The position numbers and the translations under genes are program-made. DNA of 56,183 nt from Vibrio sp. CAU 1672. GTDB taxonomy: Bacteria > Pseudomonadota > Gammaproteobacteria > Enterobacterales > Vibrionaceae. Under the pieces are notes generated by a model that was given only the letters and a program-made list of their open reading frames with translations, did not search any database and was not told the origin of the DNA. The stretch spans positions 1 to 56,183 of the forward strand of contig NZ_JARHUF010000027.1 in the NCBI RefSeq assembly GCF_029223195.1, in the 5' to 3' direction. Shown piece after piece: positions 30,151-39,489 of this stretch; position 1 is the stretch's first letter; each line of letters starts with the position of its first letter.

Positions 30151-33100
30151 ATGATGAATAGATGGCTCAAAATAGCGACCATCCTGTTGATGGTAAATGT
30201 AACCAATATCGCTTATGCAAAAAAACCAGGTCTTGAAACTGGTACGTCATGCCAAATATTTGGTAACACTAATTTTTCAGCTACCTTCACTGTAACGGGA
30301 GACCGCACAGCCTATCAAGCGGTGTATTTTAGGCATAACGGTAGTCATGCTGATGAAGTAGCGTGGTATACGCAGGGGGTAAAAGCTGACTCTTCGAGCG
30401 AGCGCTACCACTTTAACGAGCAGTCTTTGCAGAAGGGCGTAGAATATGAAATTGAGATCTTTCATGATGCTGCGGCGAACAACCTGTCCAAGTACTATCG
30501 GCGTATTAAGGGGCAGTCGGACTGGCAGTTAATGGGCTCGATGAACAAGGACATGAAAAACGGTAAGCTGATGGTGCACACTACTGGCCCCGCGATCTCG
30601 AACATCAGTTGTAACTCAAATGCTCCCGAGCCGGAGATCAAGCCGGAAATTAACTCGTGGGCGGTGCCGGATAACGTGTGTCAGCTTTTCCCTGAACCTG
30701 TCCAGGGCTGGCAGCAGGAAGAAAGTAAGCTGATTGTGACTAATTCAACTGTCAGGGCGTTGGGCTGGTCTGATGAATATCTGGCGGACAGCCGCAACTA
30801 CTACACCTACCAACAGGACTGGGACAGCGGCAGCCAGTGGCGCAACCTGCGTGTCGGCTTTGATAAGGGTGAGCAGGCCTGGAAGCTTTATCAAAACGAA
30901 TACTCGTCCGTATGTGATGGTCGGTTGGGCTGTTTCCCGGGTGATGGCCTGAGCGGAAAAGGCGATCAGGTTGGTAATGATGGCCTGGTTGAGGTGCGGA
31001 AAGCGCCAAAACCAGCAGCTTTGAATACGATCTTTAACGCCACTAAACAACAGGTTATTCGTACGAATCCAACTGCAAAAAAATACTATGGCGAGGTTTG
31101 TGGTAATGAGTCAGATGTTTGTAGTTACCAAGAGTTCGGCGATCGCGTTGTCATCAGCTTGAAGCGCGATCTTAAACGACTAAAGATTATTGAAAGTGCA
31201 AACAGTCAAAAGGTTGAGCTGAAGATCGCTGGTGAACGCAAAATAGAAGAGTTGATTTACGAGTCTAAGTCCAATCTCTCACTATATTTGGCCGATAACA
31301 CCAACCTGACAGTGAAAACTTTCAAAAATATAGGTGCCAAGCCGAAGCTGATTTTTGGTAGCAATGTTACCTGGAATGTGGTGGGCACGAATCAGACGCC
31401 AGGCTCATACTTTGGCAATGAGGCGGACTTTAAACTTGAGGATGCCTATTTTGATTACCGTACCACGCAAAGTGATTTGGTACTGCCGGTGATCTATGGG
31501 CCACAGGCGAGTGTGCATTTCAAAACCGCCGCGTCACAACAGTTCAAAGGCTTTATTCTTGCCAAGAGCCTGGTGCTGGATACCAGCGAGCAAATTAATG
31601 GTGCGGTCACCAGCCGCTGGTTAGATATGCGAGGTTCGACCCAAGTTGCCAAACCGGACTATCCGCAGCCGTGCTGGACGCCGCCGCAGCCTAAGCAATG
31701 TAAGCCATTACCACCCGAAAACTTCGATAACGGCAGCCTGGCCAACTGGTCAGTGATGGGCTTTGAAAGCAGTACCCATCCACAGGCGAACAATGGGCGT
31801 TTCAGGCTGAATGAAAGTAAGCGTGCTCAGGCTACCGCATCGGCCTACAATTATGTGTTCCCGTCGGCACAAAACTATTTGCAGGTTGAGTTTGACCATT
31901 ACGCCTATGGTGGTGATGGTGCCGATGGTATTGCCCTGGTGCTGTCGGATGCCAACGTGCCGCCGAAAACCGGCGCGTTTGGCGGCCCGCTGGGGTATGG
32001 GATGAAACTGAAGAAAAATCACAGCGAAGAAATCAGTAAAGACATTGAGGGCTTTGCCGGTGGCTGGCTGGGGGTTGGCCTTGATGAATACGGTAACTAT
32101 TACCGTACCGGTGGAGAGGTGGTGATTCAAAACTCACCGTTGAAGCCGAACCTGATAGGTATTCGCGGTCCCGGCTCCACGGACTCCAATGGTCAGTGGC
32201 TCAGGGGCTATGAATTTGTTAATGGCTATGGACTTAATAAAGATGAGCAACCAGCCGAAGATATTGATGGTCGCAGCAGTGGCCTACATCGTTACAGAAT
32301 AATTCTCAACTCACGTGATGCTGGTAAATATTATCTCTCGGTGGAAAGAAAAATCGGTGCAGGAGAATGGAACACACTAATCAAGAAGTTTGATGTACTC
32401 CAGCAAGGTAGCTTCAATACGGTGCCAGAGAACTTCCGTCTTTCTGTCACCGCATCAACCGGTTGGTCAACTAACACCCACGAAATTGACAACTTCCAGG
32501 TTTGTGCTGATGAGGCGATACCTCTGACAGAAGGGATCCACCACTTTGAGTTTGATTACTCGGGTTCCGGCAGTACCTGCCAGGCCTCAGAAGTGGAGCT
32601 GCGCGCGTGTATGAATCAGGATTGTAGCAAACGCTACCCGCGTGATGCCTATAATGACGGTACGTTGAAACCGCTCAGTGTGACGCTGACGCCATCGGCG
32701 GGGAACAGCATTGCTAACTGGGTTGGTGGTACACAAGTCACGCTTGAAAACCAGAAGGAGTTAGCACTGCAGGCTTCTGAGTCTGGCACTGTTACCATGG
32801 GGGTCGCCAGCAGCTCGGTACCGCAGTTTGGCTTCGAAGGCGCACGCTGCCGAATTAATAATGGCCCGCTCTCGGCAGAGAACTGTGATGTGACTTTCGT
32901 TAAGAATGTTTTGGCGGTCAACGTCGCCGATGTGGTGGCGAACCGCCAGAGCCAGGGTGAGGATCACTTGTCGTTCTGTTCTGCGCAGGCAGATGCGGAT
33001 GGTGAGTCGCGCAACGTTAATATGTCGATGGCGTATGAAGTCGCACCGGTTGATAACACCCAGCCGGTGTCGATCTGGTATAAGAGAAAGGTCGGCACTA

Positions 33101-34692
33101 ATCCGGTTGAGTGGACCAGCAAGCCAACCTCACTGAAGACCACAAGTAGCGTGTTGAATAATGTGTACTTTGACTCGCAGGGCAAGGCGTACTTTAAAAT
33201 TAAGTACCCGGAAGCCGGTAAAGTGAAGCTCAATGCAAGTGTGATTGGGGTGGGTGATTCTGCCGGTTTTGCCAGCTTTGTCAGCTTCCCTGAGTATCTG
33301 AAGCTTACGGCAACCAAAGCGAAGAAAGATGGTAGGTGTGCCAAGGTTGATGCTGGTTGTACTAACAGTTTTGTTGCCGCCGGTGAGGTGTTTGACCTGA
33401 CCGTGACCGCCTATCAGGCGGCGGATGGAAATACAGAAAAGGTAGCGAAAAACTACCAGGAGCCGGCTATCACCATCGCCAACAGCGTCAAATACCCGGC
33501 TAAGGGGGCTTCAGCCACGCTGTTGAACACCTCATTGCCAGAGGGGGCAAAATGGGCCAATGGTAAGGTGATGCTACCGCAGTCGGTCTCGGAAGTCGGT
33601 GCCTTTGAGCTTAGCGTGGCCGCGCCGCAGGCGAGCGGTGAAAACGGCAAACCGCTGGCCACCTCAAGCTATTTAGGCAGTAGCGCGTTCAAGATTCAGG
33701 ATGCGGTCGCGACAATCGGCCGTTTCTATCCGGCTTACTTTAGCGTCACAGAAACCAACTGGGACTATCCGGATAACCAGGGTGAGTCAGCCTACATGGG
33801 GCAGGCATTTGACTCAGTAAGTTTTGCCGTGACCGCTTATAACGCCAGTGGCGGCGCGACAAATAACTATGGTTTGTTTGCCAGTGGATTAAAAGCGGAT
33901 TTCTACCTGTCCGGTGAGCATTCGGATCGCCTCAACATCTCGAATGCCGATCTTGATGATAAAAACTGGAGCGGCGCGGTGTGGCGCAAGCAGTGGGATA
34001 ATTCGGTGCAATGGAGCAAACCGATCTCGCCCGACGGCCCGTTTAACTCGCAAGTGGTCGCGGACAAATCGACCAGCACCTCGATCGGCCTGTCCTTGAG
34101 CAGCTCCGGTGGTAAAACCAGTAGCTATGCTGACCCGAGCTTATTCAGGTTCAAGACTACCGTTGACGGCAAAGAACAACTGACCAACAGTGTGGCACAG
34201 GCATTGCTGGCACAACCGGATGTGCGTTTTGGCCGGGTCAACCTGGATGATGTCGGCGGACAGCAAGGTACCACCCTGCATGTGCCGCTGCGGGTTGAAT
34301 ACTGGCGAGACGGCAGGTTTGTCGTTAATGGTAATGATAACCGCACCACGGTCGCCGGGGTGAAAGAGAAGCAGCAACACATCTGGCCGACCGGCAAAGA
34401 TGCCGCACCGGTCAGTGTTGAGCTGAAAGACGGGGGCAAGGTTGCTTCAGGCCAGTCCCGTACGCTCAGTGCCAGCCAGAAAGCGGATCCTCTCCCGGAA
34501 GCGTTTCCTCGCCAGCAAACCCGAGTATGGCTGGAACTGGAGGGTGGGGCCAACAACGTACCGTGGTTGAAGTACGACTGGGATAACGATGACAGTGAAG
34601 AGAATCCGTCAGCGGTGGTGACCTTTGGTGTTCACCGCGGCAATGACCGGGTGCTTTACCGCGGAGAGCCGGGGCTGGCCAGTGGAAACTAA
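30151..34692 (+). CDS. mshQ: MSHA biogenesis/adhesin-like protein MshQ
   Basis: A 1513-residue exported protein, the largest of the cluster. A signal peptide (MMNRWLKIATILLMVNVTNIAYA) is followed by a cysteine-containing N-terminal region to about 300, a beta-rich middle part (about 340-510), a legume-lectin/LamG-like jelly roll at about 525-790 (LQVEFDHYAYGGDGADGIALVLSD, GWLGVGLDEYGNY, IGIRGPGSTDSNGQW), and a long C-terminal region of repeated beta domains (about 800-1513) of the type called DUF6701. It ends WDNDDSEENPSAVVTFGVHRGNDRVLYRGE. MshQ proteins have been proposed to sit at the pilus tip or surface as an adhesin; the lectin-like fold here fits this but is no proof. AAAGGA lies 5 bases upstream of the first ATG. 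It is the last gene of the pilin operon. Confidence 0.9.
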   Translation: MMNRWLKIATILLMVNVTNIAYAKKPGLETGTSCQIFGNTNFSATFTVTGDRTAYQAVYFRHNGSHADEVAWYTQGVKADSSSERYHFNEQSLQKGVEYEIEIFHDAAANNLSKYYRRIKGQSDWQLMGSMNKDMKNGKLMVHTTGPAISNISCNSNAPEPEIKPEINSWAVPDNVCQLFPEPVQGWQQEESKLIVTNSTVRALGWSDEYLADSRNYYTYQQDWDSGSQWRNLRVGFDKGEQAWKLYQNEYSSVCDGRLGCFPGDGLSGKGDQVGNDGLVEVRKAPKPAALNTIFNATKQQVIRTNPTAKKYYGEVCGNESDVCSYQEFGDRVVISLKRDLKRLKIIESANSQKVELKIAGERKIEELIYESKSNLSLYLADNTNLTVKTFKNIGAKPKLIFGSNVTWNVVGTNQTPGSYFGNEADFKLEDAYFDYRTTQSDLVLPVIYGPQASVHFKTAASQQFKGFILAKSLVLDTSEQINGAVTSRWLDMRGSTQVAKPDYPQPCWTPPQPKQCKPLPPENFDNGSLANWSVMGFESSTHPQANNGRFRLNESKRAQATASAYNYVFPSAQNYLQVEFDHYAYGGDGADGIALVLSDANVPPKTGAFGGPLGYGMKLKKNHSEEISKDIEGFAGGWLGVGLDEYGNYYRTGGEVVIQNSPLKPNLIGIRGPGSTDSNGQWLRGYEFVNGYGLNKDEQPAEDIDGRSSGLHRYRIILNSRDAGKYYLSVERKIGAGEWNTLIKKFDVLQQGSFNTVPENFRLSVTASTGWSTNTHEIDNFQVCADEAIPLTEGIHHFEFDYSGSGSTCQASEVELRACMNQDCSKRYPRDAYNDGTLKPLSVTLTPSAGNSIANWVGGTQVTLENQKELALQASESGTVTMGVASSSVPQFGFEGARCRINNGPLSAENCDVTFVKNVLAVNVADVVANRQSQGEDHLSFCSAQADADGESRNVNMSMAYEVAPVDNTQPVSIWYKRKVGTNPVEWTSKPTSLKTTSSVLNNVYFDSQGKAYFKIKYPEAGKVKLNASVIGVGDSAGFASFVSFPEYLKLTATKAKKDGRCAKVDAGCTNSFVAAGEVFDLTVTAYQAADGNTEKVAKNYQEPAITIANSVKYPAKGASATLLNTSLPEGAKWANGKVMLPQSVSEVGAFELSVAAPQASGENGKPLATSSYLGSSAFKIQDAVATIGRFYPAYFSVTETNWDYPDNQGESAYMGQAFDSVSFAVTAYNASGGATNNYGLFASGLKADFYLSGEHSDRLNISNADLDDKNWSGAVWRKQWDNSVQWSKPISPDGPFNSQVVADKSTSTSIGLSLSSSGGKTSSYADPSLFRFKTTVDGKEQLTNSVAQALLAQPDVRFGRVNLDDVGGQQGTTLHVPLRVEYWRDGRFVVNGNDNRTTVAGVKEKQQHIWPTGKDAAPVSVELKDGGKVASGQSRTLSASQKADPLPEAFPRQQTRVWLELEGGANNVPWLKYDWDNDDSEENPSAVVTFGVHRGNDRVLYRGEPGLASGN

Positions 34693-34760
34693 GCGCTGGT
34701 TTAGCGGCTTAAGTAAGGAAACTGCAAGAAATTGAGGCTTTCCGCCCATGTTTGTGTAGC

Positions 34761-34787
34761 AATGCCTTGCTGTGACAGCGAGGCATT
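34761..34787 (+). terminator. Strong hairpin between mshQ and mreB, without T-tail
   Basis: A 12-bp stem (AATGCCTTGCTG with CAGCGAGGCATT, one G-T pair) closes a TGA loop. No T-run follows, so it may act as an mRNA 3'-end protector or leader structure of mreB rather than an intrinsic terminator. Confidence 0.45.
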
Positions 34788-34840
34788 GGTACATTTAGGA
34801 CAATTTTTGTCTTCTAATTTTTGCAGGATGAACGAAGAAT

Positions 34841-35884
34841 ATGTTTAAAAAACTTCGTGGCATGTTTTCTAACGACCTATCGATCGATTTAGGTACTGCC
34901 AACACTCTTATTTATGTCAAAGGACAGGGCATTGTCCTCGATGAACCTTCAGTCGTTGCTATTCGTCAGGATCGCGCTGGTTCCGCAAAAAGTGTCGCAG
35001 CGGTAGGTCACGCAGCAAAACAGATGCTTGGCCGTACGCCGGGTAACATCTCTGCGATTCGTCCTATGAAAGATGGTGTGATTGCTGATTTCTATGTGAC
35101 GGAAAAAATGCTCCAGCACTTTATCAAACAAGTGCACGACAACAGCATCCTTAAACCAAGCCCGCGTGTCCTGGTTTGTGTCCCTTGTGGTTCTACCCAG
35201 GTTGAACGCCGTGCGATCCGTGAATCTGCGTTAGGCGCGGGTGCGCGTGAAGTGTACCTTATCGATGAGCCAATGGCGGCAGCGATCGGTGCCGGTCTGC
35301 GCGTTTCTGAACCAACAGGTTCGATGGTGGTTGATATTGGTGGTGGTACCACAGAAGTTGCGGTTATCTCATTAAACGGAGTGGTTTATTCATCCTCTGT
35401 GCGTATTGGTGGTGACCGGTTCGATGAAGCGGTCATCAACTATGTGCGCCGTAATTACGGCAGCCTGATCGGTGAAGCAACCGCCGAGAAGATCAAGCAC
35501 GAAATCGGCTCTGCCTATCCGGGTGATGAAGTGCACGAAATCGAAGTGCGTGGCCGTAACTTGGCTGAAGGTGTACCACGCAGCTTTAGCCTGAACTCGA
35601 ACGAGATCTTAGAAGCGTTGCAAGAGCCGCTGTCAGGTATCGTCTCTGCGGTGATGGTCGCATTAGAGCAGTGTCCACCTGAACTGGCGTCTGATATCTC
35701 TGAAAACGGTATGGTGCTGACCGGTGGTGGTGCTCTGCTGAAAGATTTGGATCGCCTGCTGATGGAAGAGACCGGGATTCCTGTCGTTATTGCAGAAGAT
35801 CCCCTGACTTGTGTGGCTCGCGGAGGCGGTAAAGCGCTGGAAATGATCGACATGCACGGTGGCGATCTGTTCTCTGAAGAATAA
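34841..35884 (+). CDS. mreB: Rod-shape-determining actin homologue MreB
   Basis: A 347-residue actin-like protein that forms filaments under the inner membrane and guides lateral wall synthesis. It begins MFKKLRGMFSNDLSIDLGTANTLIYVKGQGIVLDEPSVVA, with the phosphate-1 loop DLGTANT, phosphate-2 loop VVDIGGGTTEVAVIS and adenosine motif VLTGGGALLKDLD. Length equals E. coli MreB. It follows mshQ by 148 bases and is followed by a hairpin terminator before mreC, so it is likely made in excess of mreC and mreD. Confidence 0.98.
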   Translation: MFKKLRGMFSNDLSIDLGTANTLIYVKGQGIVLDEPSVVAIRQDRAGSAKSVAAVGHAAKQMLGRTPGNISAIRPMKDGVIADFYVTEKMLQHFIKQVHDNSILKPSPRVLVCVPCGSTQVERRAIRESALGAGAREVYLIDEPMAAAIGAGLRVSEPTGSMVVDIGGGTTEVAVISLNGVVYSSSVRIGGDRFDEAVINYVRRNYGSLIGEATAEKIKHEIGSAYPGDEVHEIEVRGRNLAEGVPRSFSLNSNEILEALQEPLSGIVSAVMVALEQCPPELASDISENGMVLTGGGALLKDLDRLLMEETGIPVVIAEDPLTCVARGGGKALEMIDMHGGDLFSEE

Positions 35885-35892
35885 GTTAATCT

Positions 35893-35921
35893 GGTGAAGC
35901 TTACCAAGCTTCACCTTGTTA
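35893..35921 (+). terminator. Hairpin after mreB, partial terminator
   Basis: A perfect 10-bp stem GGTGAAGCTT/AAGCTTCACC with loop ACC is followed by TTGTT. It starts 9 bases after the mreB stop. The weak T-tail suggests partial termination, which would explain higher mreB than mreCD expression. Confidence 0.7.
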
Positions 35922-36045
35922 CTTCTGCACTCTCAATCATCCAAAACGCTACAACACCGGAAAGGTGATAAGAGCCCACTCTTATCCCGTCGACGGAGGC
36001 CAGTATAGGCTTAGTGATCATGGTAGCATTCAGGTCCAAAACAAG

Positions 36046-36936
36046 ATGAAACCGATTTTTGGCAGAGGCCCATCCCTGCAATTGCGTCTTTTTCTTGCTG
36101 TCATTGTGTCAGCTTGTTTGATGCTGGCCGACAGTCGTCTCGATACTTTTGCCAACGTACGATATCTGCTTAACAGTATGGTGGCCCCTATCCAATATGC
36201 GGCCAATTTACCACGCACTATGTTCGATGGGGTGTTTGAACGTTTTCATACCCGCCAGGAATTGATTGAAAGCAACCGTAACCTTAAGCGAGAAGTCTTG
36301 CGGCTTAAGAGTGAGCTGATCTTGCTGGAACAGTACCGGGAAGAAAACCAACGCTTGCGTAAGTTGCTTGGCTCATCATTTGTTCGCGATGAGAAGAAGG
36401 TCGTGACGGAAGTGATGGCGGTTGATACTTCGCCGTATCGTCACCAGGTTGTGATTGATAAGGGCCGTACTGATGGCGTGTATGTTGGTCAGCCGGTGAT
36501 TAATGAAAAAGGGATTGTTGGCCAGGTGACCTTTGTCGCCGCGCACAATGCGCGCGTGTTACTGCTGACTGACGCGAAAAACGCGATCCCGGTTCAGGTG
36601 ATCCGTAACGACATCCGGGTGATCGCTTCGGGTAATGGCGAAATGGATGAAATCCAGCTTGAGCACATTCCTACCAGTACCGACATACAGGTAGGGGATT
36701 TACTGGTCACCTCCGGGCTGGGGGGCATTTATCCTGAAGGCTATCCAGTGGCCTACATTTCGATGGTGGATCATGATACCCGCCAGGAATTCGCCTCGAT
36801 CAAAGCTGAACCGGTGGTGGAGTTTGACCGCTTGAGGTATCTGTTGCTGATATGGCCAAATGAAGATCGACAACATAAAGTCTTACAGTCTAACGAAAGT
36901 GAAGACCGAGCAAATGAGGTAAGCCATGGCCAATAG
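36046..36936 (+). CDS. mreC: Rod-shape-determining protein MreC
   Basis: A 296-residue bitopic periplasmic scaffold of the elongasome. The start at ATG 36046 gives MKPIFGRGPSLQLRL, as in E. coli, then a transmembrane helix (about 13-27), a coiled coil at about 68-112 (IESNRNLKREVLRLKSELILLEQ), and a beta-barrel domain with DPY-like TSPYRHQVVIDKGRTDGVYVGQPV and VTSGLGGIYPEGYPVA. A longer frame to 35965 is rejected on homology. The ribosome site is weak. It overlaps mreD by 11 bases. Confidence 0.96.
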   Translation: MKPIFGRGPSLQLRLFLAVIVSACLMLADSRLDTFANVRYLLNSMVAPIQYAANLPRTMFDGVFERFHTRQELIESNRNLKREVLRLKSELILLEQYREENQRLRKLLGSSFVRDEKKVVTEVMAVDTSPYRHQVVIDKGRTDGVYVGQPVINEKGIVGQVTFVAAHNARVLLLTDAKNAIPVQVIRNDIRVIASGNGEMDEIQLEHIPTSTDIQVGDLLVTSGLGGIYPEGYPVAYISMVDHDTRQEFASIKAEPVVEFDRLRYLLLIWPNEDRQHKVLQSNESEDRANEVSHGQ

Positions 36937-37414
36937 TGTATTAAGAAGCAAGATGGTTATTGGCGTCAGCTTTTTGGTCGCCCTGGTGCTGCAGACCATT
37001 CCCTGGCCCGGGGTGCTCGATCTGCTGCGTCCGTCGTGGCTGTTTCTCGTCACTTGCTATTGGGTACTGGCATTGCCACACCGGGTGAATGTCGGTAGCG
37101 CGCTGGTAGTGGGGTTGTTGTGGGATATTCTGATCGGCTCAACGCTGGGGATCCGCGGCATGATGATGTCGATCGTGATTTATCTTGTGGCACTGAACTT
37201 CTTAGTGATCCGCAATATGGCATTGTGGCAACAGTCTATTTTAATAGCATTTTTTACCGTTTTACTCGAGCTGCTGATATTCTGTGGGGAATATTTGAAC
37301 CAGGACGTAGTATTCAATCCATTATCGCTATGGACGGCGGTAATAAACTGTATACTTTGGCCATGGATGTTTTTACTGATGCGGCGTATCCGCCGTTTGT
37401 GGCATGTAAGGTAA
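36926..37414 (+). CDS. mreD: Rod-shape-determining protein MreD
   Basis: A 162-residue polytopic membrane protein of the elongasome with about five hydrophobic segments (SFLVALVLQTIPWPGVLDLLRPSWLFLVTCYWVLALPHR at the start, then LVVGLLWDILIGSTLGIRGM). These are the signature stretches of MreD. The start overlaps the mreC end by 11 bases and the stop lies 4 bases before maf, so the three are translated together. Confidence 0.96.
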   Translation: MANSVLRSKMVIGVSFLVALVLQTIPWPGVLDLLRPSWLFLVTCYWVLALPHRVNVGSALVVGLLWDILIGSTLGIRGMMMSIVIYLVALNFLVIRNMALWQQSILIAFFTVLLELLIFCGEYLNQDVVFNPLSLWTAVINCILWPWMFLLMRRIRRLWHVR

Positions 37415-37418
37415 TGTC

Positions 37419-37988
37419 GTGAGCAAAGCTATCTCTCTGGTCTTAGCCTCGGGTTCACCAAGAAGAAAAGAGTTACTCAGTCAACTCGGGTATGATTTTG
37501 ATATTGTGCTTCCGGATATAGAGGAAGCACAACGGCCTGATGAGCAACCGCAAGAGTACGTGCTGCGCTTGTCGCTGGAAAAAGCACAGGCAGGCTTGGC
37601 ATTGGCTAAGCCTGATTCCGTTGTGCTGGGATCCGACACCGTAGTGGTGTGTGATGAGCAGGTGCTGGAAAAGCCACGCAGTTTTGAAGATGCCAAACGG
37701 ATGCTGATGCAGTTATCCGGTCGTCAGCATCAGGTGATGACCGCGGTGAGCGTCGTCTCGTCTGAACAACAACATTCGGTGGTTGTTACCACTGATGTAT
37801 GGTTTAAAACCCTGACTTTAGAGGAACTCGAACAATATTGGCAGTCAGGTGAACCATGCGATAAAGCTGGCAGTTATGGTATTCAGGGACTCGGGGGACG
37901 CTTTGTCACCCGGATAGAAGGAAGTTATCACGCCGTAGTCGGCCTACCTATGTTTGAAACTGACCAGCTCTTGCACGAATTTTTATAA
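37419..37988 (+). CDS. maf: Maf-family nucleoside triphosphate pyrophosphatase (YhdE type)
   Basis: A 189-residue Maf protein, dTTP/UTP pyrophosphatase of the YhdE branch, which removes non-canonical or excess nucleotides. It starts SKAISLVLASGSPRRKELLSQLG, the substrate-loop signature, with LGSDTVVVCD (catalytic Asp) and CDKAGSYGIQGLGGRFVTRIEGSYHAVVGLP. The start is GTG with TAAGG 7-8 bases upstream, 4 bases after mreD. It lies between mreD and rng as in E. coli. Confidence 0.95.
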   Translation: MSKAISLVLASGSPRRKELLSQLGYDFDIVLPDIEEAQRPDEQPQEYVLRLSLEKAQAGLALAKPDSVVLGSDTVVVCDEQVLEKPRSFEDAKRMLMQLSGRQHQVMTAVSVVSSEQQHSVVVTTDVWFKTLTLEELEQYWQSGEPCDKAGSYGIQGLGGRFVTRIEGSYHAVVGLPMFETDQLLHEFL

Positions 37989-38009
37989 ATTGTATTTTGA
38001 GGTGCGCAC

Positions 38010-39479
38010 ATGAGTGCAGAGTTGCTGCTTAACGTGACCCCGAGTGAAACTCGTGTGGCCATGATTGAAGGCGGAGTACTACAAGAAGTTCACATTGAGC
38101 GCGAGGCTCGGCGTGGCATTGTGGGTAATATCTATAAGGGTAAAGTCAGCCGGGTTTTACCGGGCATGCAGGCTGCATTTGTCGATATTGGCCTGGACAA
38201 AGCGGCGTTTTTGCACGCGTCGGATATTGTTCCTCATACCGAGTGTGTGGCAGAGAACGAAAAGCAGCAGTTTCAGGTTCGTGATATTTCGGAACTGGTG
38301 CGTCAGGGGCAAGACATCGTGGTACAGGTGGTGAAAGACCCGCTCGGTACCAAAGGGGCACGCCTGACCACTGATATCACCCTGCCGTCACGATACCTGG
38401 TCTTTATGCCGGGAGCCAGCCATGTCGGGGTTTCACAACGTATCGAAAGTGAACGCGAGCGAGAGCGGCTGAAGAAAGTGGTCAGTCATTACTGCGATGA
38501 ACACGGCGGTTTTATTATTCGCACTGCTGCCGAAGGTGCGGATGAAAAAGAGCTTTCACAAGACGCGGCCTTCCTTAAGCGTCTGTGGACTAAGGTGATG
38601 GAGCGTCGTTCTAAGTACAAAACCCGTTCGACTCTCTATGGTGAGCTTGGCCTGGCGCAACGTATTTTGCGTGATTTTGTTGGTACAGAGCTGGATAAGA
38701 TCCTGGTTGACTCACGTATGGAGTATGAAAACCTGATCGAGTTCACCTCTGAGTATGTCCCTGAGCTGACGGATAAGCTTGAGCTGTACGAAGGGGATAA
38801 GCCGATTTTTGATATGTACGATACCGAGAACGAAATTCAGCGTTCTCTGGAGCGTAAAGTCGAACTGAAGTCGGGCGGTTACCTGATCATTGATCAAACC
38901 GAAGCCATGACCACCGTCGATATTAACACCGGTGCGTTTGTCGGGCGGCGTAACCTGGAAGAAACTATCTTTAATACCAATATTGAGGCTACTCAGGCCA
39001 TTGCACGTCAGTTACGTTTGCGTAACCTGGGCGGTATCATCATCATCGACTTTATCGATATGTCATCGGAAGAGCACCGGAAGCGAGTGCTTGTTTCACT
39101 GGAAGCGGCATTGGCAAAAGATCGGGTAAAAACCAATATCAACGGTTTTACCCAGTTAGGCCTGGTTGAGATGACCCGCAAGCGCACGCGTGAAAGTATT
39201 GAACACATCTTATGTTCTGGTTGTCCTACTTGTGAGGGGCGTGGAAGTGTCAAAACAGTGGAAACGGTGTGTTATGAAGTACTGCGGGAAATTACCCGGG
39301 TTAACCGTGCTTACGACGCCGATAATTTCGTGGTTTATGCATCCCCTTCTGTTGCCGAGGCACTGCTGGGCGAAGAGTCCCACGCACTGGCGGAACTTGA
39401 AGTTTTCATTGGTAAACAAGTCCGTGTGCAAGCCGAGCCTTTGTATATTCAGGAGCAGTTTGACGTCGTTATGATGTAA
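38010..39479 (+). CDS. rng: Ribonuclease G
   Basis: RNase G matures the 5' end of 16S rRNA and degrades some mRNAs. The 489-residue protein has the length of the E. coli enzyme. An S1 domain is visible at about 38-128 (GNIYKGKVSRVLPGMQAAFVDIGLDKAAFLHASDI), then a 5' sensor region, the DNase I-like catalytic core with DQTEAMTTVDINTGAFVG and IIIDFIDM carrying the metal-binding aspartates, and the zinc-link CSGCPTCEGRG. It follows maf by 21 bases and precedes yhdP by 10. Confidence 0.97.
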   Translation: MSAELLLNVTPSETRVAMIEGGVLQEVHIEREARRGIVGNIYKGKVSRVLPGMQAAFVDIGLDKAAFLHASDIVPHTECVAENEKQQFQVRDISELVRQGQDIVVQVVKDPLGTKGARLTTDITLPSRYLVFMPGASHVGVSQRIESERERERLKKVVSHYCDEHGGFIIRTAAEGADEKELSQDAAFLKRLWTKVMERRSKYKTRSTLYGELGLAQRILRDFVGTELDKILVDSRMEYENLIEFTSEYVPELTDKLELYEGDKPIFDMYDTENEIQRSLERKVELKSGGYLIIDQTEAMTTVDINTGAFVGRRNLEETIFNTNIEATQAIARQLRLRNLGGIIIIDFIDMSSEEHRKRVLVSLEAALAKDRVKTNINGFTQLGLVEMTRKRTRESIEHILCSGCPTCEGRGSVKTVETVCYEVLREITRVNRAYDADNFVVYASPSVAEALLGEESHALAELEVFIGKQVRVQAEPLYIQEQFDVVMM

Positions 39480-39489
39480 TGGAAATTTT

